NCBI GenBank assembly: GCA_039039985.1
Contig: JBCCOV010000070.1
Span: 1-21,769 of the forward strand
Length of the DNA: 21,769 bases
Direction: 5' to 3'
From: JBCBWG01 sp039039985
GTDB lineage: Bacteria; Pseudomonadota; Alphaproteobacteria; Rhizobiales; Hyphomicrobiaceae
Under the pieces are notes generated by a model. It was not told the DNA's origin and searched no databases. It was given only the letters and a program-made list of their open reading frames with translations. This document shows, piece after piece, positions 6,981 through 15,945 of the stretch. Made by a program: the position numbers and the translations under genes. Within the stretch, counting starts at the first letter, position 1, and each line of letters starts with the position of its first letter.

Positions 6981-8375
6981 GTGTCACTTGGTCGTATCGC
7001 CGTCAGGACGCTTTCATTCGGCGCTCCGGTTGCGGGTGCCGTCGCGCTGTTGGTCTTGGGCATCAACATGCGCGAAGGGCCCAGGCAGGCGCCGCCGACG
7101 GAAACCAGCCGGATCGTTCGCGTCATCACGCTGAAGCCGACGGCGTTTGTGCCCAGCGTGGTTGGTTACGGTGCGGTCAAGCCGGCGCGAACGTGGAACG
7201 CCGTGGCTCAGGTTGCCGGGCGGATCGAGTACATCCATCCGGCATTGCGCACTGGCGCCATCCTCAAAGCCGGCACGGAAGTCATCCGTATATCGCCGAA
7301 AGACTACGATCTCGCCGTTGCCGAAGCCGAGGCAAACTTGAAGGCCGCTGAGGCCAAGTTGGTCGAACTTGAACTGCAGCAGGACAATGCTCGCCGCTCC
7401 CGCGCGTTGGAAACACGAACATTAGAGCTTCAGCGCAATGACCTGACCCGGAAGAAGAACCTTCTCGAACGTGGGAATGTGAGCCAGGCGACGGTGGATG
7501 AAACTGAGCGCGCGGTGCTTTCACAGCAAGTCCGGGTTCAGGACATTGAAAACACGCTACGTCTTTCCCCGGCGCAAATCGACGCGCAAAAGCGACAGAT
7601 CGAGGTTTCGCGCGCGCAGCTTGAAACCGCCCGCCTGAACAAAGAGCGGACGCGTATTGCGCTCCCGTTCGACGCCAGGATCGCCAGCGTCAATGTCGAA
7701 CGCACGCAATTCGTCGCGGCCGGCACAGAATTGGCGGAGGCGGATGATATCAGCGAAGCGGAAGTTGACGCGCAGATTCCACTGACACGGTTTGGCGCAT
7801 TCGCGCGCGTGTCGACGCCGGCAGACTTCAAGCGCCCACAGCTGGAACAAGAGGACGCAGTTCGCAAAGCGATCGAGCGGATTGGCTGGACCGCGAAGAT
7901 CCGGCTCCGCTTCAGTGATCGCGACACCGTGTGGAACGCCAATGTGCTCCGCACGTCCGATACGATTGATCCAACGACGCGTTCCATTGGTGTGATCGTT
8001 TCTGTCACCGACCCTTATACAAGCGCGCGACCAGGTATCCGACCGCCGCTGGTGAAGGGGACGTTTGTCCAGGTCGAGTTATCAGGTCGGGCACTAGATG
8101 GGCAGATCGTTGTCCCGCGCGCGGCTGTGCATGGCGACTTTGTCTACATTGCCGATGCAGAGAACCGGCTGCGGATCAAGAAGATCAAGGTGCGTGTGGC
8201 CCAGGACGAGCTGGTCCTGGTTGAAAGCGGCCTGAAAGCTGGAGACCGATTGATTTTGACGGACGTTGCGCCCGCAGTCGACGGCATGCTGCTGGACCCG
8301 GTGACAGACGATAAGGATGGAGCGGCATCAACCGCAGCGGCACGTCCTGTGACCAATCGCGGAGCTGCCAAGTGA
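6981..8375 (+). CDS. RND efflux periplasmic adaptor (HlyD/MFP family)
   Basis: A membrane-fusion protein of about 464 residues. I choose the GTG at 6981, which has AGGTGG just upstream and leads straight into a membrane-anchor helix (residues about 8-30). A GTG at 6927 would add 18 residues without family support. The domains run in family order. A lipoyl/barrel-sandwich half contains GRIEYIHPALRTGAILKAG. Then comes an alpha-helical coiled-coil hairpin with Ala, Glu, Gln and Arg heptads (from about 110 to 230), and a beta-barrel part containing the ERTRIALPFDARIASVNVE strand region. The membrane-proximal end has VPRAAVHGDFVYIAD and LKAGDRLILTD. Its stop overlaps the pump gene start by 4 bp, so the two form one unit. 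No outer-membrane TolC-type gene is nearby; one would have to be supplied from elsewhere. Confidence 0.9.
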   Translation: MSLGRIAVRTLSFGAPVAGAVALLVLGINMREGPRQAPPTETSRIVRVITLKPTAFVPSVVGYGAVKPARTWNAVAQVAGRIEYIHPALRTGAILKAGTEVIRISPKDYDLAVAEAEANLKAAEAKLVELELQQDNARRSRALETRTLELQRNDLTRKKNLLERGNVSQATVDETERAVLSQQVRVQDIENTLRLSPAQIDAQKRQIEVSRAQLETARLNKERTRIALPFDARIASVNVERTQFVAAGTELAEADDISEAEVDAQIPLTRFGAFARVSTPADFKRPQLEQEDAVRKAIERIGWTAKIRLRFSDRDTVWNANVLRTSDTIDPTTRSIGVIVSVTDPYTSARPGIRPPLVKGTFVQVELSGRALDGQIVVPRAAVHGDFVYIADAENRLRIKKIKVRVAQDELVLVESGLKAGDRLILTDVAPAVDGMLLDPVTDDKDGAASTAAARPVTNRGAAK

Positions 8376-11300
8376 TCGCGTACTTCGCCAACCATCCGAC
8401 CATCGCCAATCTGCTCATGATCGCGTTCCTGGCCATCGGTGCCGTGACGGCGCCGACCTTGCAGCGCGAGACGTTTCCGCGAATTGCGCCCAGCAAGGTC
8501 GAGGTCAAGGTGGTCTATCCGGGCGCCACGCCGGCCGAGGTGGAAGAAGCGATTTGCCAACGTATCGAGGATGCCGTCGACAGTGTCGACGGCGTTCACG
8601 AGGTGAAATGCGACTCGCGGGAAAACCAGGCCACGGCAACAATCGAGATGGTTGAAGGCGGCAACCTCGACCGCTTCTTCACCGACCTCAAGACTGAAAT
8701 CGATGCGATTAGCGATTTCCCGGAAAACGTCGAGACGCCCATCCTGAAGCAGTTGGGGCGGACGGACGCGGTCACCTCGGTTGCGATTGCCGGCCCTACC
8801 GATCGGACGACGCTGAAGCAATATGCCGAGCGCGTGAAAGATCGCATGAAGGCGTTTGGCGGCATTCCAAAAATCACCGTCCAGGGCTTCTCGGACCAAC
8901 AACTGCGTGTCGAGATTCCCGATGCTGTATTGCGTCAGTACGGGCTGAGCCTGTCCAGCGTCGCGGATGCCATCCGCCGCCAAAGCGTTGATCTGCCCGC
9001 GGGAAGCGTGATGGCAGGGGACGGCGAAATCTTGTTGCGCTTCGCGGATGAGCGCACCACGGTCGATGATTTGCGGGATTTGATTGTCATAACAGCGACC
9101 AACGGCGGTCAGATTCGCCTTGGCGATATTGCAAAGGTCGATAGCCGCTTTGAAAAGGACGAAGACAAGGTCGTTTTCAATGGCCGTCCCGCCGCGCTTT
9201 TGGCTGTCGAGAAGTCCGAGAACGATGACATCCTGAAAGTCATCGATCGGGTCAACGCATTCCTGGACGTTGAGCGACAAAGCGCACCGCCGGGAGTCAC
9301 GCTGACCGTCGTGACCGATGTCGCGAGCATCGTGAATGATCGCTTGCAGCTCTTGATCTCGAACGGCGCCCAAGGGCTGGCGCTGGTGTTTGTTGTGATG
9401 TGGCTGTTTTTCGGCGGTCGCTATGCGTTTTGGATCACGATGGGTTTGCCGGTCGCGTTCATGGGCGGGTTCGCGGCCATGGCGCTACTCGGCTATTCGA
9501 TCAACATGCTCACCATGGTCGGGCTCTTGATCGTCGTCGGCCTGTTGATGGACGACGCGATCGTGATCTCGGAAAACATCGCAAGTCAGCGGGAAAAGGG
9601 GCTGCCGCCGATGGAGGCTGCAGCCAAGGGTGCAGCCGAAGTTCTCCCTGGCGTGCTGTCATCATTTGCAACAACGCTCTGTGTGTTTGGATCGCTGGCG
9701 TTCCTGTCCGGCGATATCGGGCAGCTGTTGCGTGTGATCCCGGTTGTGATGATCGCCGTATTGGCTGTCTCGCTTGTTGAGGCGTTTCTCATTCTACCCA
9801 GCCACCTCGGGCATGCCTTGCACGCGACTGACGAAGCCCGGATTGCGCGCGGATGGGCGCCGCGATTTTTGGACTGGCTGCGCGAGCGGTTTGTGGGGCG
9901 GCTTGCCACGCTCTCCGTCCGGAACCGGTATTTCACGGTCGGTCTGACGATGGCCGCCCTTGTCCTGGCCATTATGGCGATGGCGACCGGCATCCTGAAA
10001 TTCAGCGCGTTCCCCGAGCTGGACGGCGACACGTTAGAGGCACGGATCCTGCTGCCGCAAGGCACGCCGTTGGCCCGCACGGAAGCCGCCGCGCGGGAAA
10101 TCGAAGCCGCAGCGTTGCGCATCAATGAGCGTCTGACACCGGAGCAACCCAACGGTGCTGCGCTCATCACCAACCGGACGATCACGTTCAACAAGAACGC
10201 CGATGCGAATGAGACCGGCCCCCACGTTGCAACGGTCAGTATCGACCTGTTGTCGTCCGAGGTCCGTACGGTCGACAACGAGGCGCTGCTGGCGCTGTGG
10301 CGGCGTGAGGTCAAGCCCATCGCGGACGTGATTGCACTGAAGTTCACCGAACCGTCGACCGGGCCGGCCGGCAAGGCCATCGACATCCAACTCAGCGGCA
10401 ACGATCTGGCTGCGCTGAAGCGGGCGAGTGACGAGTTGCAAGCGTGGTTGCGCCGCTACAATGGCGTTGTCGGCGTGCTCGATGACCTGCGGTTGGGCAA
10501 GCCCGAAATCAAGGTCCGAATGAAGGAGGAGGGCGTTGCCCTGGGGCTGCGTGCAGAGGACGTCTCCGATCAGTTGCGCGCCGCTTACTTCGGCAAAACC
10601 GTCTACGAGATCCAAACCCGCGATGGCAAAATCGAGATCGATGCACGACTGTCCTTGAGCGACCGCAATCGCCGCGGCGGGCTCGACGACTTCGTCGTGA
10701 CGACGTCGAGCGGAGAGCTTGTACCGTTGTCGTCTATTGCGACGCTCGAGACAGATCGCGGTTACGCCCGTATCAATCGCATTGACGGTCTGCGCACCGT
10801 AACGGTGCAGGGCGATGTCGATACCCGGATCGCCAACGCAGCTGAGGTCGTGGCCGACACGCAGCGGCGCTTCTTCCCGGAATTCCGCGAACGCCATCCG
10901 GAGGTCAAGATCACGGTTGCCGGCCAGAACCAGGAAGCAGGTCAGACCAGTTCGTCGATGATCAGCGGTTTCATCATCGGCCTGATCGGTGTGTTCCTGG
11001 TCTTGAGTTTCCAGTTCCGCAGTTATGTCGAGCCGATTGTCGTGATGGTCCTTATTCCGCTCGCCTTCATTGGCGCGGTGGTCGGCCACATCCTGCTTGG
11101 GCTCGATTTCACGATGCCGAGCCTTCTCGGCTTTGCGGCATTGGCCGGTGTCGTGGTCAACGACTCGATCCTATTGGTGAACCAGATCAAGGCTCATCAT
11201 AGCCCAGGCGGCACCGTCGCAGACGCGGCACCACCAGCCGTCCGCGCGCGGTTTCGCGCGATCCTGCTGACGTCGCTGACAACCGTCGTCGGTTTGCTGC

Positions 11301-11497
11301 CGCTACTGGCCGAGACCAGTCTGCAAGCACAGGTTCTCATTCCACTCGTCACCAGTCTCGCCTTCGGACTGATGGCCTCGACCATTCTGGTGTTGTTCGT
11401 TGTCCCGGCGTTCTACGCCATCCTCGACGATTTCGGCCTGAGCACGCTCGCCGACGAACGCCACCATCCCGAAGGCGCCGCGCCTGCCGGCCATTGA
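8372..11497 (+). CDS. RND efflux pump, inner-membrane transporter
   Basis: A 1041-residue AcrB-like resistance-nodulation-division transporter of normal length, with two repeats of a membrane bundle and a large periplasmic loop. The start GTG at 8372 overlaps the adaptor stop. The first helix is followed by LQRETFPRIAPSKVEVKVVYPGA, the usual porter-domain entry. TM4 carries GLLMDDAIVIS with Asp394-Asp395, equivalent to the proton-relay pair Asp407/Asp408 of AcrB. In TM10 the segment reads GVVVNDSILLV (Asn930-Asp931), where AcrB has the essential Lys940 in AKNAIL, so the ion pair is altered. The variant is common in a branch of uncharacterised RND pumps. The substrate is unknown. The gene is paired with the adaptor just upstream, and a phosphoesterase gene follows 64 bp later. 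Confidence 0.93.
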   Translation: MIAYFANHPTIANLLMIAFLAIGAVTAPTLQRETFPRIAPSKVEVKVVYPGATPAEVEEAICQRIEDAVDSVDGVHEVKCDSRENQATATIEMVEGGNLDRFFTDLKTEIDAISDFPENVETPILKQLGRTDAVTSVAIAGPTDRTTLKQYAERVKDRMKAFGGIPKITVQGFSDQQLRVEIPDAVLRQYGLSLSSVADAIRRQSVDLPAGSVMAGDGEILLRFADERTTVDDLRDLIVITATNGGQIRLGDIAKVDSRFEKDEDKVVFNGRPAALLAVEKSENDDILKVIDRVNAFLDVERQSAPPGVTLTVVTDVASIVNDRLQLLISNGAQGLALVFVVMWLFFGGRYAFWITMGLPVAFMGGFAAMALLGYSINMLTMVGLLIVVGLLMDDAIVISENIASQREKGLPPMEAAAKGAAEVLPGVLSSFATTLCVFGSLAFLSGDIGQLLRVIPVVMIAVLAVSLVEAFLILPSHLGHALHATDEARIARGWAPRFLDWLRERFVGRLATLSVRNRYFTVGLTMAALVLAIMAMATGILKFSAFPELDGDTLEARILLPQGTPLARTEAAAREIEAAALRINERLTPEQPNGAALITNRTITFNKNADANETGPHVATVSIDLLSSEVRTVDNEALLALWRREVKPIADVIALKFTEPSTGPAGKAIDIQLSGNDLAALKRASDELQAWLRRYNGVVGVLDDLRLGKPEIKVRMKEEGVALGLRAEDVSDQLRAAYFGKTVYEIQTRDGKIEIDARLSLSDRNRRGGLDDFVVTTSSGELVPLSSIATLETDRGYARINRIDGLRTVTVQGDVDTRIANAAEVVADTQRRFFPEFRERHPEVKITVAGQNQEAGQTSSSMISGFIIGLIGVFLVLSFQFRSYVEPIVVMVLIPLAFIGAVVGHILLGLDFTMPSLLGFAALAGVVVNDSILLVNQIKAHHSPGGTVADAAPPAVRARFRAILLTSLTTVVGLLPLLAETSLQAQVLIPLVTSLAFGLMASTILVLFVVPAFYAILDDFGLSTLADERHHPEGAAPAGH

Positions 11498-11561
11498 GTC
11501 ATGGATTGAGACGGCATGCCGATCGGCCGACGGATGCGAGGTAGCACACGGACATGAAACC

Positions 11562-12302
11562 ATGAGATTTGCAGCCATTGCGGATGTCCACGGTAACGTC
11601 GCGGCGCTCGAAGCCGTCCTCGCCGACATCGCGGCGCTGGGCATTTCCGACGTCGTCAATCTCGGTGACCACTTCAGTGGACCACTTGCGGCCGGCCGAA
11701 CGGGAGACCTGCTGCTGAAACGCGATTTTCCATCGATCCGCGGCAATCACGACCGCTGGCTCCTGGAGCAGTCCCGCGACGAGATGGGCCCGTCCGATGC
11801 CGCCGCTGATGCGGACCTTCGGCCCGAGCACAAGACGTGGCTCGCGGGATTGCCGGTAACGTTGGTGTACCGGGACGAGGTCTTTCTGTGTCACGGCACG
11901 CCGACCAGCGACACGACCTATTGGCTTGAAACTGTGTCACCGGACGCCATCGTCCACCAAGCGCCGATCGAACAGGTTGAACGCGAAGCCAAAGGCGTCG
12001 ACTTTCCGCTGATCTTGTGCGGCCACACGCATATCCCGCGCGGGGTCCGTCTGCGCGATGGCCGGTACATCGTCAACCCTGGCAGTGTCGGTGCACCCGG
12101 CTATGATGACGACGCGCCGGTCTACCACGTCGTCCAAACCGGCAATCCGGACGCCTGCTACGCTGTGCTCGAAAAGGTCCAAGATCAATGGCAGGTCATG
12201 TTCCGTTACGTGCCCTATGACACGGCCCCGATGGTCGCCCGCGCGAGAAGCCGTAACCGCCCGGAATGGGCCCGAGCGTTGGAAAGTGGATGGGTAAGGT
12301 GA
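11562..12302 (+). CDS. Calcineurin-like metallophosphoesterase
   Basis: A 246-residue metallophosphoesterase of the MPP superfamily (the YfcE/DUF2436-like compact type). All dimetal-site motifs are visible: DVHGN with Asp8/His10, GDH at 35-37, GNHD at 61-64, the metal-binding His111 in LCHGTP, and GHTHIPR at 154-160. The late NPGSVGAPG stretch is the usual C-terminal active-site-side motif of the YfcE group. There is no signal peptide, so it is cytoplasmic. It would hydrolyse a phosphodiester or phosphomonoester; the substrate is not predictable. The ATG at 11562 lacks a strong Shine-Dalgarno. It follows the RND genes in the same direction by 64 bp, so read-through transcription is possible, but a functional link to efflux is not implied by the family. 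Confidence 0.92.
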   Translation: MRFAAIADVHGNVAALEAVLADIAALGISDVVNLGDHFSGPLAAGRTGDLLLKRDFPSIRGNHDRWLLEQSRDEMGPSDAAADADLRPEHKTWLAGLPVTLVYRDEVFLCHGTPTSDTTYWLETVSPDAIVHQAPIEQVEREAKGVDFPLILCGHTHIPRGVRLRDGRYIVNPGSVGAPGYDDDAPVYHVVQTGNPDACYAVLEKVQDQWQVMFRYVPYDTAPMVARARSRNRPEWARALESGWVR

Positions 12303-12640
12303 TTGCATGGCGTGAGCGTATAGGTCCCGCTCGGCTATGATGCGGGTAAGCAGCAGCGCCATTGACCGCATTGTCGTGCTATTGAATCTGCCGCCCAACG
12401 TCTCAATCGCCAGGCGCGGCGAGGGTGCATACGAGAACGATCATTGTCCGGTGATTACGATCTACACGCCGCTGCAGGGGGCAGAGCGTTCGTCTGGCAG
12501 AGGGCGGGAGCGGTCTCCGGTGCGATGCGCGAATTCGCTGTGCCAATGTCAGCTCCGGCCAAGACCGGACATGTGTCGTGCAACGATCAGGCTCACTTTC
12601 GACCCGTTGCCAAAATGTGTTTGCCAGCGCGCCTCTTCAA
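12303..12640. other. Non-coding spacer with possible decayed intergenic repeat
   Basis: About 338 bp between the phosphoesterase stop and the serine hydrolase stop, which are convergent. A weak CCCGC/GCGGG hairpin lies at 12326-12346. Around 12543-12617 the sequence translates as MSAPAKTGHVS and then AHFRPVAKM, which resembles in memory the intergenic repeat units of Alphaproteobacteria that give spurious proteins of the MSALPPKADI type. No convincing gene was found; open frames here lack family-like sequence. Confidence 0.4.
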
Positions 12641-13975
12641 TCAGCGACCGAGTAGATATTCAGCCACGGCCTGATATGCAGGCAGCGACGTGGGGTCGAT
12701 GTAGGCATTCTTCGCCTGGGGATGCGAGGCGAACCTCACGATGACCATATCCGCAGTCGGATCGACATAGATCGTCTGGCCGTGCACGCCGCGAGCAGCG
12801 AACGCTCCGTGAGAATTATGGAAGACCCACCACATCCCCCGATAGCTGCCGCCTGGCATGGTCTGATATCCAGCCTTCGCGAAGGCCGCCTTGCTCCCGC
12901 CGCGTCTGATGCTGTCGACAGCAGACGCCGGAAACAACCGTTGCCCATGAATGACGCCAGCGTTGAGCATCAACTGCCCGATGCGCCCCAGGTCGCGTAG
13001 ACCGGCACTCAAACCGCCGCCGGCAAATGCTGTGCCGAGTGAGTCGACTGTCATGTAACCATCCTGCTCAGCGCCGATACGGCGCCAGATCCGCTCCGAC
13101 AGCAAGTCGGGCACAGACTTCCCGGTCGTTCGCGCAATAATCCAACCAAGAGTGTCCGTGTTGACCGTCTTGTATCCGAAGGCTTCGCCGTGCACGCCCG
13201 TCGGTTTCACGGTCTGGAGGAACTCATAGTAGCCAACCGGACCCTCGTAGCCGGCCGGTTTGGGCAGTGGGTTGGCGGCTGCACTGTAAACCCAGATTCC
13301 GGCATCCGGATCGGAGTAGTCTTCGCTGAAGTCCAGGCCGGTCGTCATATCCATGACTTGACGAACCGTTGCGTTGCCGAATGCGCTGTCTTTGAGTTCT
13401 GGAACAATCGTGCCAACGGTTGCGGAAGCGTCGAGCTTTCTTTCTGCGACGAGGATTTCAGCCAGTAGACCGGTCATCGATTTCGTCATCGACATCGCAC
13501 CGTGCTTGCCGGCCTCATTCAAACAGCCAAAGTAGCGTTCATAGACAATGCGCCCTTTGTGCAGGATCAAGATGCCGTCGGTGTAATTGGCTGATAGCGA
13601 CTCTTTCCAAGTCATAGTCTTGTCGCTGCCGATGGGCGCGAACGTCACGTCGTCGATCCCGTCATCGAGGCTCCGTGCCATGGTGATGGGGGCACCCAGG
13701 CCGCGGCTCACTCGCGTCGTGGGGAGCAGTTCCCGAAAGTGGCAAACGGTCCAGCGCATCTTTGGGAAGCTGAAAAAGTTCGAATCAGGCTGACCGATCC
13801 TTTTATCTTTCGGCGGAGGAAACCCTTGCATCCAACCCATGGTGCCTGGATCGGAATCGGCCGCGCTGGCGGGCTCTCTATCTGCCGCGTTGGTCGACGC
13901 CGCGTTGAGAGCACCAAACGCTGTGAGAATACAGAAAGTGATCGACAACCATAGAGGACGCAGCACGTTGGGCAC
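12641..13975 (-). CDS. Exported beta-lactamase-fold serine hydrolase
   Basis: A 444-residue serine hydrolase of the beta-lactamase/class C penicillin-binding-protein superfamily. An N-terminal signal peptide (about residues 1-31) is hydrophobic around WLSITFCILTAFGALNA and ends in an Ala-rich region. The catalytic Ser162 and Lys165 sit in SMTKS (SxxK), Tyr268 in FGYKTVNTD is the second motif, and HGQ at 398-400 is the third (the KTG-like box). The GMWWVFHN and IYVDPTADMVIVRF strands are typical of the esterase EstB/6-aminohexanoate-dimer-hydrolase branch. The start is GTG at 13975 with AGG about 7 bases upstream. It follows the outer-membrane beta-barrel gene by 27 bp on the same strand, so it is probably co-expressed. 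It is more likely a periplasmic esterase or amidase than a resistance beta-lactamase; the substrate is unknown. Confidence 0.88.
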   Translation of the reverse strand: MPNVLRPLWLSITFCILTAFGALNAASTNAADREPASAADSDPGTMGWMQGFPPPKDKRIGQPDSNFFSFPKMRWTVCHFRELLPTTRVSRGLGAPITMARSLDDGIDDVTFAPIGSDKTMTWKESLSANYTDGILILHKGRIVYERYFGCLNEAGKHGAMSMTKSMTGLLAEILVAERKLDASATVGTIVPELKDSAFGNATVRQVMDMTTGLDFSEDYSDPDAGIWVYSAAANPLPKPAGYEGPVGYYEFLQTVKPTGVHGEAFGYKTVNTDTLGWIIARTTGKSVPDLLSERIWRRIGAEQDGYMTVDSLGTAFAGGGLSAGLRDLGRIGQLMLNAGVIHGQRLFPASAVDSIRRGGSKAAFAKAGYQTMPGGSYRGMWWVFHNSHGAFAARGVHGQTIYVDPTADMVIVRFASHPQAKNAYIDPTSLPAYQAVAEYLLGR

Positions 13976-14002
13976 TCCTATGCCTGCGAATGACTAGTCG
14001 AT

Positions 14003-15445
14003 TCAGTAATTGACGACGATGTTCACGAAGCCGCCGAGCCAAATGGGAAGGTCGCCATCGCCACCTGCAGTGCCCACCGCGTCCTTCAACCCTTTGCCCG
14101 GCACAGAAGCGCTGACACCGGCGGTAAAAAAGGTGTTCTTGTTGATAATCCGGGAGTACTCCAGGAACACGTCATCGGCCAGATGCGGGTCCGTGACGCC
14201 GGCGATCACACCCTCGCCGGTGTTGACATCAAAACGAGCGGCCTGGCCAAACTGGACGGGACTGCGCAGCTCGTTGGCCCGGATATGGGCGTAACGCAGC
14301 GTAAACCTGTCCTGCGAGGTCGGACTGATGCTCAGCGTAATCTGATGCGCCTGAACGTTCGAATTGATGAAGGTGAAGGACGATTTTGATCCCGTGGCCC
14401 AGCTGCTTGGCGAACCCTCAAAGAACAGGGGATCGAACCGCTCCAGAGTCGCCGTATCAGGATTATCACCTGAGAACGTCTGGTAGGTATACATCACCAT
14501 CGGACGCCAGGGAGACTGCTCAAAGGTATAGCCCACTTGACCGCGCGCCGCCCATGCCCGCAGGTCAATGTCATCATTCCATTCGTAGGCCACGTCCGTC
14601 GTAAAAAAGAGGCCTGACAGTGGGCCATGGAATCGGGCCGTTCGTCCGTAAAAATTCAAAGCGTTGAGACCGTCCCGCGCATTCGGGATGACACTCGGGA
14701 TTCCAACCCCGCCAGGTGCAGCTTTCGGATAGGGAGCTTCTGACTCCAAGACATTCAAATAAGTTATGCCAGCATAACCGCCCTGTTTGCTGTCGTAGCG
14801 CAAATCCGTTCCGGCGAGCTCGTTGCGACTGTCGTTAGCCTCTGTTTCGTTTGGGTCGAGATAGAAGGTCGTACTGGTCAGGTTCGCGAAGCCAAACTTC
14901 GCGATTGCGGCGCGCTCCCAGGACTTACGCGGACCGAGTTTGAGTGCGCCGCGTTCGAAACCGCTCGAACCGCCGTTCTCGACAAGCATGCCTGTGCCGA
15001 GCTTCAGCGGGCGCCGGCCGCCCGAGATATCGACGGAAAGGCCGTCAGGCCGCTCGAAGCGATAGCCGAGATAGGCGTCTTCCAGAGTGACGCGGCCGGT
15101 ATTGCCGGTGTCGTAAGCGTCGATCCCACGCGTATCAGATAAAACGGTGGATACCTTGCCGTAAAATACGTTGTGAGGCGCAAACCGGTAATCAAAGCTC
15201 AGGCCAGGTTTGGCGTAGCTCTCAAACCATACGGTGTCTGGATCGAAGTCCGCTGTTGGTGCGAAGGTGTCCGACAGGTTCCAAAACAGGTTCTCTTCAC
15301 CAACGAGATTAATGCCGGCCTGAAAATGTCCGCGGATCGCCAGCCCATTCTGTTTGTAGAATAGCAGGGGATCGTTCGTTTGGGCGTGTGCGGGCTGGCC
15401 TATCACAAGTGCCGCCACCACCGCTGAGACGAGCTTTCGCACCAT
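14003..15445 (-). CDS. Outer-membrane beta-barrel protein, alginate-export type
   Basis: A 480-residue outer-membrane protein. The ATG at 15445 is favoured over an upstream TTG because GGAG lies 9 bases before it and the next residues form a signal peptide (MVRKLVSAVVAALVIGQPAHA, cleaved after AHA). The mature chain consists of repeated amphipathic strands rich in aromatics and Gly, such as FDYRFAPHNVFYGKVS and DAYLGYRFERPDGLSVDISGG. It includes RFDPLFFEGSPSSWATGS and ends in FVNIVVNY with a terminal aromatic, as barrel proteins do. These features fit the alginate-export (AlgE-like) barrel domain. The family forms selective pores, and members occur far from alginate genes, so alginate itself is not implied. 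A serine hydrolase follows, suggesting an uptake-plus-hydrolysis unit. Confidence 0.85.
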   Translation of the reverse strand: MVRKLVSAVVAALVIGQPAHAQTNDPLLFYKQNGLAIRGHFQAGINLVGEENLFWNLSDTFAPTADFDPDTVWFESYAKPGLSFDYRFAPHNVFYGKVSTVLSDTRGIDAYDTGNTGRVTLEDAYLGYRFERPDGLSVDISGGRRPLKLGTGMLVENGGSSGFERGALKLGPRKSWERAAIAKFGFANLTSTTFYLDPNETEANDSRNELAGTDLRYDSKQGGYAGITYLNVLESEAPYPKAAPGGVGIPSVIPNARDGLNALNFYGRTARFHGPLSGLFFTTDVAYEWNDDIDLRAWAARGQVGYTFEQSPWRPMVMYTYQTFSGDNPDTATLERFDPLFFEGSPSSWATGSKSSFTFINSNVQAHQITLSISPTSQDRFTLRYAHIRANELRSPVQFGQAARFDVNTGEGVIAGVTDPHLADDVFLEYSRIINKNTFFTAGVSASVPGKGLKDAVGTAGGDGDLPIWLGGFVNIVVNY

Positions 15446-15945
15446 TAAGACGAGCTCCAATGTGACTGGTGTCCGCCGTTACTGGCTGTCGCGCGCGACC
15501 TGACGGCTCGCGACGGCACGGCAAAAAACCACGTGAAGCCCTGAGCTGCAACGAAGAGAAGGACCTCAAGCGCGGCCGAACTGGCAACGTGTTAACAGAT
15601 AGGCACACCCTCGCGTTTGTCCCCTGCTGGCCCAGCGCGGAACAACTCAGTCTGAGCACCGCAAGCACAAAGTTGAGGGCTCAGCGGATGTGCTGGGCGC
15701 CACCCATCTGCAGCCGCAGATGCTTCTAGTCGCAACAACGCAATCTGTTCCTAGTCGCTGCGAGATCGGGGACAGTGGACATGAAGCGCCTATTCAGCGT
15801 TCTATCGCTCGGCGAGCAATTGACCAGAATTGGCGCATCGAGAGGAATACAAAATCCGCACGCAGCTCGTCGCTATCCCGCGACTCGCCGTAGCGCCCAA
15901 GAGCCTGATAGGCTCTCAGCTCGATTGGGTAACCGAGTTAAAGCC
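15446..15945. other. Long divergent intergenic region
   Basis: About 500 bp between the outer-membrane barrel gene and the enolase-superfamily gene, transcribed away from each other. It carries a perfect hairpin (15705-15722) and two copies of CTAGTCGC (15726-15733 and 15751-15758) spaced by 25 bp. Near 15820-15825 a TTGACC could be a -35 element for the enolase-type gene, but no good -10 lies at the right distance. An in-frame open stretch from 15775 to 15945 has no family-like sequence. It must hold promoters for both flanking genes, but none is clear. Confidence 0.5.
15705..15722. repeat. Perfect short hairpin in divergent spacer
   Basis: CATCTGC (15705-15711), loop AGCC, GCAGATG (15716-15722): a perfect 7-bp stem with a 4-base loop. 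No T-run follows, so terminator function is not supported. It lies just before the CTAGTCGC direct repeat and may be a protein-binding or RNA structure element. Confidence 0.5.

Noticed and set aside
8144..9373. Long minus-strand open frame of about 409 codons
   Set aside because: It lies opposite the RND adaptor and pump, both well supported; the translation has no recognisable domain.
10034..11089. Minus-strand open frame of about 351 codons
   Set aside because: It is a shadow of the RND pump gene with low-complexity composition and no family match.
11518..11527. GCCGATCGGC palindrome after the RND pump gene
   Set aside because: It has no loop and no T-run, so it is not a terminator, and a 10-bp palindrome is expected by chance in GC-rich DNA.
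12337..12744. Plus-strand open frame of 135 codons
   Set aside because: It runs over the end of the serine hydrolase gene, has no family-like sequence, and its composition suggests non-coding DNA.
15775..15945. N-terminal extension of the enolase-type gene to 15775
   Set aside because: The extra 57 residues are basic and unlike the family, whose first strand begins just after the ATG at 15946.
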